From positions 620,001 through 684,000 of the forward strand of contig JAGYIQ010000001.1 of the NCBI GenBank assembly GCA_018402565.1: a stretch of DNA of 64,000 nt, read 5' to 3'. Source of the stretch: Pirellulaceae bacterium (GTDB lineage: Bacteria; Planctomycetota; Planctomycetia; Pirellulales; Pirellulaceae). Under the pieces are notes generated by a model. That model was not told the origin of the DNA, did not search any database, and saw only the letters and a program-made list of their open reading frames with translations. How positions within the stretch are numbered: the first letter of the stretch is position 1; the number at the start of each line of letters is the position of its first letter. Positions 1 to 8,800 of the stretch are shown piece after piece. Made by a program: the position numbers and the translations under genes.

Positions 1-880
1 CGGTCGGCGCTGTAATGGCCACCGGATTGCGTCCCAACAGACTCGTGACCGTGGCGATCGGCTGGCCCTTCCGCACCGTGCTGCCTGGCCCCAAATGAAA
101 ATCCAGAAACCCCGCCTGGTTGGCCCTGACCCACTGCGTCTTCTCCACCCAATGATAGATCGGGGGCGAGGCACACGGCCCCGCCAACATCTCGAAGCGA
201 CGCAGCACGTTCTTGATCCCCCGCCGAGCACAGTCGACCACCGCGGGTTCCATCTTCCAGATCTCGCCCGCCTCCAAAATGATCGTCGGACACCCCGCCT
301 CCGTGGCCGAACGCCGAAACGATCCCTCCGGGCCTGGCTCGTTGACCAACACCTCACAACCAAAGGCCTCGCCCAATTCCCGCACACCCGGATGCCGAAA
401 GTCGCCGCGAATGTTGGGATGATTGGTCCGACGAATCGCCGCCGTGTGCAAGTCGATGCCGTACTCGCAGCGGCCGACAATTTCCTCAAATACCACCCGA
501 GCCAGTCGGCTGGCTTGACTCCCATTGGCCAAACCCGGAAAACAACGATTCAAATCCCGCCGATCCGGCAAATAACGCGAATGGGTCTCAAAGCCCAACA
601 CATTGATCACGGGCACCATGATCAACGTCCCACGCAGCAGACGCATCTCGGGATCCACGATCAGCGATCGGATCGCCGCCGTCCCGTTCAACTCGTCGCC
701 GTGCACCGCCGCCGTCAGAAATATCGCCGGACCCGGCAACAGGCCACGCTTGATGTGCACCGGAAACGAGACCTGCCGCCCGCTGTAGCTCTCGCTGATC
801 GGAACCTCAACGTCGATCTCCTGGCCCGGCTCCACCGTTACCGCCCCCCAGACGGTCGGATCCTTTCTCGCCAATGCCAT
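1..880 (-). CDS. Succinylglutamate desuccinylase/aspartoacylase (AstE/AspA) family protein, 3' end cut by window
   Basis: The minus strand is open from an ATG at 880 to the window edge, giving 293 residues without a stop, so the C-terminus is missing. An HGDE motif at residues 60-63 and DLHT at 143-146 fit the zinc ligands of the M14-like AstE/AspA family. DLNRCFPG (109-116) is also typical of that family, and the ILEAGE stretch near residue 203 should supply the catalytic Glu. The family hydrolyses N-acyl amino acids or related amides in the cytoplasm. The exact substrate cannot be read here. A GGGAG sequence lies about 10 nt before the ATG. The end of the visible part (HLGPGSTVRKGQPIATV) looks like the C-terminal barrel of the family. 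An 855-nt open frame on the opposite strand is a shadow of this gene. Confidence 0.85.
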   Translation of the reverse strand, partial: MALARKDPTVWGAVTVEPGQEIDVEVPISESYSGRQVSFPVHIKRGLLPGPAIFLTAAVHGDELNGTAAIRSLIVDPEMRLLRGTLIMVPVINVLGFETHSRYLPDRRDLNRCFPGLANGSQASRLARVVFEEIVGRCEYGIDLHTAAIRRTNHPNIRGDFRHPGVRELGEAFGCEVLVNEPGPEGSFRRSATEAGCPTIILEAGEIWKMEPAVVDCARRGIKNVLRRFEMLAGPCASPPIYHWVEKTQWVRANQAGFLDFHLGPGSTVRKGQPIATVTSLLGRNPVAITAPT

Positions 881-976
881 TCCCAAATCTCCCGCACAAC
901 CGCTTACCCCGCTTTCTGCGAATTCACCGCAGGGGTCTTCGCAACTTAGACAGAAAATGTCAAGAGATCGTTAAGC

Positions 977-1112
977 GAAGGGCGTAGGGCGTAGGGCGTA
1001 GGGCGTAGGGCGAAGGGCGAAGGCGAAGGGCGAAGGGCGAAGGGCGAAGGGTGGAACGCGGAGGGTGGAGGGTGGAGCGCGGAGGGTGGAGCGCGGAGGT
1101 GGAGCGCGTAGC
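977..1112. repeat. Simple-sequence tract (GGGCGTA, GAAGGGC and GGAGGGTGGAGCGC units)
   Basis: The tract is a run of short near-perfect units: first 7-mers of the type gggcgta, then gaagggc, then longer ggagggtggagcgc units. Short pieces of the same composition (ccctatg units) recur at about 1300-1325 and 1495-1545, framing the two 163-bp repeats. It lies in the gap between the hydrolase gene and tRNA-Gly. No credible gene is seen here. The open frames on both strands exist only because the repeat lacks stops. Confidence 0.85.
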
Positions 1113-1130
1113 TTGCCCTATGCCCTGAGG

Positions 1131-1293
1131 GTTGATTCCTTCAGACGCATACGCAAGTGAATCAACCGACTCAAGAATATTGGGCAAAAACATGGCGTTT
1201 CCACCGCAATCGAAACGCTTGACGCGTTCCGCTACCCACGCCGCCAAACCCAGTTCGTTCGCACGGTCGTAACCGCTGCCGTATCTCAGAAAG
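1131..1293 (+). repeat. 163-bp repeat, copy 1
   Basis: This stretch is nearly identical to 1330-1492, as a direct repeat with a 199-bp offset. Its first ~105 bases also align without gaps, at roughly three-quarters identity by eye, to the reverse complement of 13008-13136. The aligned part begins gttgatt and ends at ttccgctac. One frame stays open and similar in all copies (QKHG then LDAFRY), so it may descend from a coding sequence. No start, RBS or known domain supports a present-day gene. Confidence 0.8.
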
Positions 1294-1329
1294 GACTACA
1301 CCCTACGCCCTATGCCCTATGCCCTGAGG

Positions 1330-1492
1330 GTTGATTCCTTCAGACACACACGCAAGAGAATCAACCGACTCAAGAATGTTGGGCAAAAACATGGCGTTTC
1401 CGCCGCAATCGAAACGCTTGACGCGTTCCGCTACCCACGCCGCCAAACCTCGTTCGTTCGCACGGTCGTAACCGCTGCCGTGCCTCAGAAAG
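1330..1492 (+). repeat. 163-bp repeat, copy 2
   Basis: This is the second direct copy of the unit at 1131-1293, differing at about a dozen positions, several of them in third-codon positions of the shared frame. It is followed by ccctatg simple repeats and then tRNA-Gly. The relation to the inverted-repeat element at 12991-13153 shows that this is a dispersed family and not only a local duplication. Confidence 0.8.
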
Positions 1493-1554
1493 CCTTACGC
1501 TCTACGCTCTACGCCCTATGCCCTATGCCCTATGCCCTATGCCACCAAATCAAA

Positions 1555-1627
1555 AGCGGGTGAAGGGATTCGAACCCTCGACATACAGCTTGGGAAGCTG
1601 TCACTCTACCAACTGAGTTACACCCGC
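1555..1627 (-). tRNA. tRNA-Gly (anticodon CCC)
   Basis: Read on the minus strand, the 73 nt fold into a standard cloverleaf. The acceptor stem is GCGGGTG/CACCCGC. The D-arm has AGTTGGTAGA. The anticodon stem ACAGC/GCTGT closes the loop TTCCCAA, giving anticodon CCC. The T-arm contains GGTTCGAATCC. The discriminator base is U and no CCA is encoded. The sequence resembles glyU-type tRNAs for GGG codons. A translated open frame over this region is an artefact of the tRNA. Confidence 0.95.
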
Positions 1628-1676
1628 AGAACCGCGATCGAACGTGAGACCGACCGCGGAATGCAAATTATATCAG

Positions 1677-1696
1677 GCTTCCCAGCACTGGGAAGC
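1677..1696. terminator. Perfect 9-bp inverted repeat, possible terminator
   Basis: A 20-nt palindrome (gcttcccag-ca-ctgggaagc) lies 57 nt beyond the stop of the minus-strand zinc-ribbon gene and just upstream of tRNA-Gly. The position suits a transcription terminator for the 5385-1753 operon. There is no clear T-run after the stem and the 2-nt centre would open to a larger loop, so the role is inferred only from position. Confidence 0.35.
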
Positions 1697-1752
1697 CGGA
1701 CGCCGCCCAGCGGACTCGGCCCCCGCCCCCGACCGCCGCCACTGGCCCGACC

Positions 1753-4149
1753 CTACTGCCGCCGAGCGGTCTGCAAGTAAACATGCAGCCGCTGATGGCT
1801 GGATTGGGGCAACCGAGCGATCAAACAGCCGAAGTCCGGATCGTAATACAGGTAAGCGGACGGAAACCGACTGAATTCCTCCCGCAACAAGCTGTTCAGC
1901 CGCGAGCGAAACACCGGCCATTGCCGCGGCCCCAACACCAAATCGGCGATCGGGTACACCTCCAAATCGGCCAAACGCTCCTCGGCCGAGTCACTCAGCA
2001 GCCCCACCACGTCCGGTGCCAACAGACGGAAATTCACCCCCATGTCCAGGCACAACTCTCGCAACACAGTTTCCACCACCTGGTTCTTTGCAACCATCGG
2101 CACCGCGGTATCCGGCGTCCAACCCTCGGGTATCAACGACGGCCAATCGGCCAAGACCGTGACGTTCGACTGCTGGTGGATCTGCTCAAACAGCTCCCGC
2201 AATGGCACGGTCTGGTAGTTTCGCAAGTTGATCACCGTCAGCAGGCGGCCGCTCTCCTGGACCGCCAACGGCTCCAGGTCCCGCGGCCAGTCCAGCGGTT
2301 GGCCTTGATTCACACGGCCTGTCTCCAACTGCCGCAACAGTCGCTCGACTTTGGCCTGCACATGCGGGTAACTCACCACGGTCAACGCCCCCGCTTCCAT
2401 CGCCAGTCCGCTCAGGCCGCTGTTTAACTGCACCTGAGGGTCTTCCTTGGCCTGCTCCACCATCGGGCCCCACTCACCCGGTGCGATAAAGTTGACGATC
2501 AACTCCTGCAGTTTCTCGCGGGCCGGCTCGACGAGTTCCTCGCTCATGCCGGCCGTCAGCCACTCGGTCGAGTAGGTCTTGGCCACCATTTGGTCACCCC
2601 CCAGCGGGAAGAGGCGGAAGCCAAACACGTCCGGGAAATTCGGATTCCAAGCGTGCTCCTCCGCCGTCAATCCATACGGTTCCAAGTGCGTGGTCAAAAT
2701 TTCGGGCACCGAGACCTGGACCAACTCCACCAGACGCACCTGATTCAAATCCACCGGCTGGCCCTGGTATCGCGCGATGTCCAACCACACCGGCAAGCCA
2801 CTCAAGGTCTCCGCCACCGCCATGAGCTGCGGCACCCGAGCGGCCGGATGTCGATAGCCAGGCAACTTGGCCGTCACCCCGCGCTCGATGTCGGCCGCAG
2901 CCAATTGACGCGGGGTCGGTTTGACAAACCGAGCCGATCGACGGCGCACCGGATCCCGCTCGGCAAACACACGCAAAACCTTATCCAGCGGATCCGCCGC
3001 CCCCTGCTGCAGCGACCGCAACCCCGGATCGTCCCACTCGCTGGTCAGCTCCCCACCGCCAAAAATCTGGCTCATCACGTCTTCGAAACTGGACTCCGAC
3101 GCCTCGCCGCCCTCGTCACGCCCCAGACCCTCCAAGTTCACTGGATCACCTACACCGTCCGGATCCACCACCGGATCGGTCACTCGATTCGCCTCGCCCG
3201 GCTGTGGCGGGTCACTGCCGTCACCGGCCCCACCCAAATCACCTGCGGCATCGCCAGGACCCGGCTCACGGGGCTGCTCAGTACCAGCCCCCGCCTCGTT
3301 GCCAGCCCCGTCGCCCGCCAGCGGCCCGTTCGGCGTGTCAGATTTTGCACCCGCCCCGTCGCCAGCCTCACCGGTCGGGTCACCACTCCCAGGAACAGCG
3401 CCAGCACCGCCGGCGTCCGCACCTTTTCCCGGCGCGTCGGGGCCCTTGGCTGCCGCTGCCCCATTGTCCTTCAGTTGCGACTTGGCCATTGCCGCCAACC
3501 TGGCGTTCTGTTCGGACCAGTACATCACCAGCGCCCCGATCACGACCAAGGCCCCCAAGGTCCCGATCACGGTCAACAGTAGCGTTCTCCGTCGACGCGT
3601 CTTCTCCGAGTCCCACTCCTTGGCTTGGAGCACAGCGTCGCCAGGACGAGTCGCCGTGCCGACAGTTCGCGACCGAGTCGCTTTAGCTGGCTCGGACTGG
3701 GGAACGTCGCCCGCGTTCCGCTCAGGAGCCGGCAAATCGGGGTCCAAGTCCGCTAACTTCAGGTCCTCCCCCCAGCCTAAATCGCCAGCCGTTGTGGGCA
3801 AGGTCTCCTGCAGGTCCTGGGGATGGGCCGGCTGCGGCTTGGCCCGACGCCCGGTCGCCGCCGCTGACTTGGACGATTCTGTCGATTTGGACGAATCGGT
3901 CGATTGCGTTGAATTTACGGATTTGGACGGCTTGGCTGACTTGGCAGACGCCTCGGCTGGGTCACCCACCGGCGGCTCGGACTTCCCTTTCACCGGTTCG
4001 CCAGTCGACATTTGCGGCGGCTGCCAGCCCTCCGGAGCCTGCACGACCACCATGCTGGAACACCGCGGGCAACTCAGCGACTGGCCGATCAATTCGGCCT
4101 TGGGCACCTTCAGCTTCGCTCGGCAACTTGGGCATTGAATCGAAAACAC
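1753..4149 (-). CDS. Zinc-ribbon membrane protein with Gly/Asp-rich linker and secretin-like C-terminal domains
   Basis: 798 residues starting at GTG. An in-frame TGA lies four codons upstream, so no earlier start is available. The N-terminus is a zinc ribbon with C6xxC9 and C27xxC30. A Ser/Lys/Thr-rich stretch follows, then one transmembrane helix at about 185-207 after an RRRR cluster, then a Gly/Asp/Pro-rich linker to about residue 355. The C-terminal half has two folded alpha/beta segments; the second (INLRNYQTVPLRELFEQI, then a VVETVLREL helix) resembles STN/secretin-type N-domains. It begins 9 nt after the stop of the peroxidase gene, so the two form an operon. The architecture is common in planctomycetes, but the function is unknown. 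A role as an envelope-spanning scaffold is only a guess. Confidence 0.8.
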   Translation of the reverse strand: MFSIQCPSCRAKLKVPKAELIGQSLSCPRCSSMVVVQAPEGWQPPQMSTGEPVKGKSEPPVGDPAEASAKSAKPSKSVNSTQSTDSSKSTESSKSAAATGRRAKPQPAHPQDLQETLPTTAGDLGWGEDLKLADLDPDLPAPERNAGDVPQSEPAKATRSRTVGTATRPGDAVLQAKEWDSEKTRRRRTLLLTVIGTLGALVVIGALVMYWSEQNARLAAMAKSQLKDNGAAAAKGPDAPGKGADAGGAGAVPGSGDPTGEAGDGAGAKSDTPNGPLAGDGAGNEAGAGTEQPREPGPGDAAGDLGGAGDGSDPPQPGEANRVTDPVVDPDGVGDPVNLEGLGRDEGGEASESSFEDVMSQIFGGGELTSEWDDPGLRSLQQGAADPLDKVLRVFAERDPVRRRSARFVKPTPRQLAAADIERGVTAKLPGYRHPAARVPQLMAVAETLSGLPVWLDIARYQGQPVDLNQVRLVELVQVSVPEILTTHLEPYGLTAEEHAWNPNFPDVFGFRLFPLGGDQMVAKTYSTEWLTAGMSEELVEPAREKLQELIVNFIAPGEWGPMVEQAKEDPQVQLNSGLSGLAMEAGALTVVSYPHVQAKVERLLRQLETGRVNQGQPLDWPRDLEPLAVQESGRLLTVINLRNYQTVPLRELFEQIHQQSNVTVLADWPSLIPEGWTPDTAVPMVAKNQVVETVLRELCLDMGVNFRLLAPDVVGLLSDSAEERLADLEVYPIADLVLGPRQWPVFRSRLNSLLREEFSRFPSAYLYYDPDFGCLIARLPQSSHQRLHVYLQTARRQ

Positions 4150-4158
4150 CAGCCAATC

Positions 4159-5385
4159 TCACTTCGCTACAGACGGTCCCGCCTGGTAGGACAACGCCTT
4201 GAGGAATTCGACAAGGTAACGCTTTTCCTCGTCCGATAAGTTTAGGGGTCGCATCAAGGGGGAAAGTTCCCGATCTTCCTGGGCCCCGCCCCGATTGTAG
4301 AACTCTACCACATCTTCTAGCGTCCGGACGCTGCCATCGTGCATGTAAGGCGCCGTTTGTGCCACGCCCCGCAGCGACGGGGTCTTGAAGCGAAACCGAT
4401 CCTCGGCCACCCCAGTCACCTCGAACCGCCCCACGTCCCGGTTATCCGCCCCAAACGCAACTCCCGTATTGTGGAACTGTTCATCTGAGAAATTCTCGCC
4501 ACTGTGGCACTGCCAACACCGACCTCGGCTTTCGAAAATCCACAGCCCCTGCCTGGCCTCTAGCGACAGGCCGGTCACATCCGACGCTGCCCGAAAACGA
4601 TCGACCGGGGAATCCCCCAACAGCAGCGTGCGTTGAAAGGCCGCCAACGCCGCCCCCAAATGTTCGGCAGTCACCGCAGCCGAACCCGCTGCGTGCGAAA
4701 ACGCCGCCTCAAACAACCGCGGGTACTCGGGATGCTCGGTCAATCGCACCAAGATCGTGTCCAGATCCTCTCCCATCTCGTCCGGATTGGCGATCGGCAG
4801 CAGGGACTGAGCCTCCAACGAGTCGGCTCGGCCGTCCCAAAAAAAATGCTGGCCATAGACTCGATTGAACAACGAGGGCGCGTTCCGCCGACCGACGCGG
4901 CCGCCGATGCCAACCGCCAGCGGCTCGGGGCTCGCCAGTCCATGGTCGGGCTGATGACAAGTCGCGCAGGAGACCGTCTGATCGGCCGACAACAGCGGAT
5001 CAAAAAACAAGCGACGCCCCAACTCGACCTTGGCCGCGCTCGGTGGATTGTCAGCCGACTCGGCGGGCAGTGTCGCCAAGCCCAGCGGCAGGGTCGCCCG
5101 CAGCAACGCCTCGGTCGCGGGCAGCGAGTCCTGCGGCAACAACAAACCCGCTGGCCCAACCCCCTCCTGCGGCGTTTGTTCAGCCAGCCGCTCGGATGGA
5201 GCCGGCTCCGCGCCGTCAACATCCGTCTGGTGGGCCACGCTCTTCAGGGGGGCGAAGGCCGTTGAATGCACCGCACCCGAGCCAACATGGAACAAGCTGC
5301 TCCCCAGGTAGACCACGAGAAAAACACAGCCGGCAGTCCCCACAGCGGCTCTTGTCATCGCCTTACGCCAACCAGCCATCACCAT
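4159..5385 (-). CDS. Di-haem cytochrome c peroxidase (MauG/CcpA family)
   Basis: 408 residues from the ATG at 5385, which has AAGGAG 7 nt upstream. The frame stays open further upstream only through a repeat array, so that extension is rejected. A membrane or signal segment lies at residues 12-31. Two c-type haem sites are visible: C140-ATC-H144 and C290-WQC-H294. The CCP/MauG signature APYMHDGSVRTLEDVVEFYN follows near the C-terminus. Family members reduce peroxide, or oxidise a partner protein, in the periplasm using electrons from small c-type cytochromes. The gene is the first of an operon with the zinc-ribbon membrane protein 9 nt downstream. Whether it is a plain peroxidase or a MauG-like oxidase cannot be decided from sequence. 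Confidence 0.93.
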   Translation of the reverse strand: MVMAGWRKAMTRAAVGTAGCVFLVVYLGSSLFHVGSGAVHSTAFAPLKSVAHQTDVDGAEPAPSERLAEQTPQEGVGPAGLLLPQDSLPATEALLRATLPLGLATLPAESADNPPSAAKVELGRRLFFDPLLSADQTVSCATCHQPDHGLASPEPLAVGIGGRVGRRNAPSLFNRVYGQHFFWDGRADSLEAQSLLPIANPDEMGEDLDTILVRLTEHPEYPRLFEAAFSHAAGSAAVTAEHLGAALAAFQRTLLLGDSPVDRFRAASDVTGLSLEARQGLWIFESRGRCWQCHSGENFSDEQFHNTGVAFGADNRDVGRFEVTGVAEDRFRFKTPSLRGVAQTAPYMHDGSVRTLEDVVEFYNRGGAQEDRELSPLMRPLNLSDEEKRYLVEFLKALSYQAGPSVAK

Positions 5386-5479
5386 GCCACAACTCCTTAG
5401 CCAACCCCGCGGCCCTATCATAGCAGGCGTACCCGTGCATGTCGCGAGAATGCTTGTGCGTCCCCAATCGGTCCGCTCG

Positions 5480-5820
5480 GCCCTCCGCCCCCCCGCCAGT
5501 TCACCGGTGGGGGGGCGGGGACAGTCGAGCGTGTGGGCTGTACGTTTCTCGCCGCCAAACTCTCGCTCCCACCGGTAAACCGGCGGGGGGCGGGGACACC
5601 GTGCTTGTGGGCTGTACGTTTCTCGCTGCCAAACTTTCGCTCCCACCGGTAAACCGGCGGGGGGCGGGGACGCGGCGGCGTGTGGGTAACCTTCTCGCCG
5701 CCAAACTTGCGCTCCCACCGGTGAACCGGCGGGGGGCGGGGACACCGAGCTTGTGGGCCGAGGCGTTTCTCGCCGCCAAACTCTCGCTCCCACCGGTGAA
5801 CCGGCGGGGGGCGGAGAGGG
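5480..5820. repeat. Tandem array of 72-75-bp units with ccaccggt/accggcgg hairpins
   Basis: Four units begin at 5566, 5640, 5712 and 5787 (at ctcccaccgg), preceded at about 5485-5520 by a related palindromic piece. Each unit has an 8-bp imperfect hairpin (ccaccggt, short loop, accggcgg), a G-run and a tail with tttctcgc-gccaaac. Two more units of the same family lie at 13160-13320. The array fills the 511-bp gap between the kinase gene's stop and the peroxidase start. It keeps open frames on both strands, which produces false long ORFs. No gene is supported here. Confidence 0.85.
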
Positions 5821-5896
5821 AACCTACAAACGGAACCAACTCGCGATGAGGCGGGGCCAATTGACTACGTTCGGGCCGCCTGGCCGTCGAGCCTGC

Positions 5897-8800
5897 TTAC
5901 CTCGGCCCATCCGATGACCCATTATCCGGTAATGCATCCAGCTTCAAGTCCGGTACCGGCCTGCCTAAGAGGAGCAAGAGAAAGTGGTGTAGGAGCATCG
6001 TCCGAGCAGTCACAGCCGAGACACCTTCGATTTTTTGCAGCGGATCACATTGACTCAAATAGCTAAACAACTCGTCTTTGGTGACTTGACCATCTTTATC
6101 CAAGTCACTCGACTCCACGATGTTAATGTCCAGCTCTGACGGTTTGTTGTATTCTCCCATCCACTTCGGGTTGGTGACCTTCACGCCGCGAAACGTTGCA
6201 GCCGCAATGGACTGTTCAGGATTCAACCCCAGCTTCGCCCAGACCTCGTCGACGACATTGGCAATCTCGAGTGCGTTCAGATCGCGAAATGACCCTCGAC
6301 GTCTGGCCGGGGGAGCAAATGCTCGTACACCATTCGAGTCGATGATGGCCTGATTAACCGACGGAAAAACCCTTTGATGTTCCAGAACGAACTGCGAGAA
6401 GGTATCGAAAGCGGATCGGGTGTCAGCAACGAGCTTCTCGATTAGTGGACCGTGATGATCCGACTTCCCTTCATGGAGCAACACCCACGTCGAAATTAAC
6501 AGTTCGCCCAGCATCGGGGGCGTCCCAATCAACAACTGGAATTCGTCCTCCGCGGCGGCCGTCCGCGTTACAGAACCGCGTAGCACCCAGTTCTGCAGCG
6601 CCACAAGTTGATTGGTCGTGTTGATTCGCTCAGGTTCACTGCCAAAACGCACCAACGACCGCAAGCGATTCGACGGATTAAACGCATCCTCTTCATCGCC
6701 CGCATGATAAGAGAAACTTCCATCGGACCGGACCGAGATTTGCATGAATTGACGTGATGTTTCTGCAATCGGATGACTCAATTCGGCGATCGTTAGTTTT
6801 TTTAGCCAGTCCTCCAAACGAGAACGCAAATAGCGACGCTGTATGTCGGTGAGGTGAGGCGCCAGCCGCTGAATCACCGTCAACAGTTTGGCTGTTTCCA
6901 AGTCCAAACTGGGCTGATTCGGAATCGCACTCAAAAGAGCCTCGATGACCAACTCCCGCGCAAATGGCCGTTCTTCGATATGGTTTCGCTCGATCCATGG
7001 ATAAAGTTCCGATAAATCAAACTTACATTTTGCCAGACAATCTTTGGCCAGAGAGCGGGCTTCCCCGACCAGTTTTGAGTTCGCGGTTGGCCGATATTTG
7101 AGCCAACCTTCTACGCTCTGCACCGCCAAAACGATGGCGTTCCAGATTTCGATTTTTCCTTCGGGAGTCCAGCGATCGTGACTCTTGGCAGCGATTCTTG
7201 AAATCATTTCGAAATAGGCAAGTAGGCCCTCGTGCAATGATTGTAGATCGTCCGTCAGAGGATAGCTGCGTGTCAGTTTTTGCAGACTGGCAATCATGTT
7301 CGCTTGTTCAGCGGGCTCAACCTGTTCGATTGAATCGGCGATTCGCAGCATCTGTGCTCGATTGAGCCGATAGACTTCTCGTTGGACATCCAGTATTTTT
7401 TCCATCCCCGGCGACGTGGTTCGATGAGATTCCAATATCGCTTCAACCAAGAGTTCCCGTGATTGCTGGATGTAGGTTTCTGAGGAATGAAAGCGAGATA
7501 GATTGGTAAACGCCTCAAACCTAAGTTCGGCATCACGTTCGTTGCGAAAGACCGTTGCCCAGTGACTGAAGGGGAGACCTTTGTAGGTGGCCTGATCGAC
7601 TCTCGGCGGGTCTAACACGACGCCCACGCCAAGGCCATTCCCCGGACTTGCCACGGTTGATGCCGGGGCTGCCATATCGCTGCCCGCGACTGCCCTGCGA
7701 CTGACTCTGGCCAGAACAACCTCGCCGCGTTTGATCACGATCGTATCGCGATCCATTTGAAACGCATCGGCCGGGCCATCGATTTCAATTTCATAGGTGC
7801 CGGCAAACACTCGCGTTTGATTCAATCCCGGCTGAAGCTGCAGCGTCGCGGACGCTTGGCCGTCTCTCCTCAACGTCACCCGCACGTCAGCCGATTCGGA
7901 CTCGATCACCAACTGGCCCTTTTGCTCGTCCAAGATAAACAGGATCCCCATCCACATCGCCGCGGCCCCAGCGGCGGCTGCGATCCACCAGGGCCAGGTC
8001 GACCGTCCACGACCCGCGGGTTGGGTTGCCGGTACTTGCTTCGTTTGGTCCGCCGAATCGATCATCGACGATAGCGGTGTCGCCAGCCCTCTGGCGGCGG
8101 TGGGCAACGGCAGCGGTGGATTCGCAATCGCCCTCTGCACCCACGCCCCCAGTTCCGCGCCCGCACAGAACGGCACCAAAGCCTCCGCCACATGCGCGGC
8201 ACTCGGCGGCCGACGCGCCGGATCTCGCTCCAAGGTTTGATCCACCAGTGCCGCCAGCTCCCGAGGCACATCCGGCCTCAGTGTTTCCACCTTCGGTGGC
8301 TCGGTCAACGCCAACAATCGCAGCTTCTCCAGTGGCGATTGGTACAACGATGCCGCATACGGGGCTCGACCACACAAGAGCCGAAACAGCGTGGCCCCCA
8401 AGGCGTAAACATCCGACCGATGATCGACCGCCGTGGCTTTATCCGCTTGTTCCGGGGCCATGTAGTCCAAGGTTCCCAGCAACTGGCCGACCGTGGTCAA
8501 CTCCAAATTTTCGTCCTGCCAGCCTTCTAAATGCACAAGTCCGAAGTCCAGAATCTTGACGTTCCCCTGCCGGTCGATCATCAAATTGGACGGCTTGATG
8601 TCGCGATGGGTAACCCCTTGACTGTGGGCATGCGCCAATCCGAGCGCCGCGACACGAATCGCCTCGCAGGCGTCCGCCGTTTTCAACTGGGCGTCTGCGG
8701 GCACGGCCCGAGCCAATTGACTGAGATTCAGTCCATCGATGAACTCGGTCACCAAGTACGGAGTACCGTCATGTTGCCCGGCATCGGTAGCCGCGACAAT

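Noticed and set aside
95..949. Long plus-strand open frame (284 codons)
   Set aside because: It is antisense to the AstE/AspA-like gene, whose motifs HGDE and DLHT are clear on the minus strand; the plus frame is Arg/Pro-rich with no family features.
960..1563. Open frames on both strands over simple repeats
   Set aside because: They consist of repeat-encoded LRPSPYALRPTPYAL-type peptides; the DNA is a microsatellite and duplicated element.
1532..1780. Plus-strand frame with GEGIRTLDIQLGKLSLYQLSY
   Set aside because: This peptide is the known artefact of translating the complement of a tRNA-Gly gene.
1783..4138. Several long plus-strand frames
   Set aside because: All are shadows of the GC-rich zinc-ribbon gene on the minus strand; they lack RBS and family motifs.
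5386..5793. N-terminal extension of the peroxidase gene
   Set aside because: The extension translates the 72-75-bp array (APRRFTGGS, WRRET repeats); the true ATG at 5385 has a strong AAGGAG.
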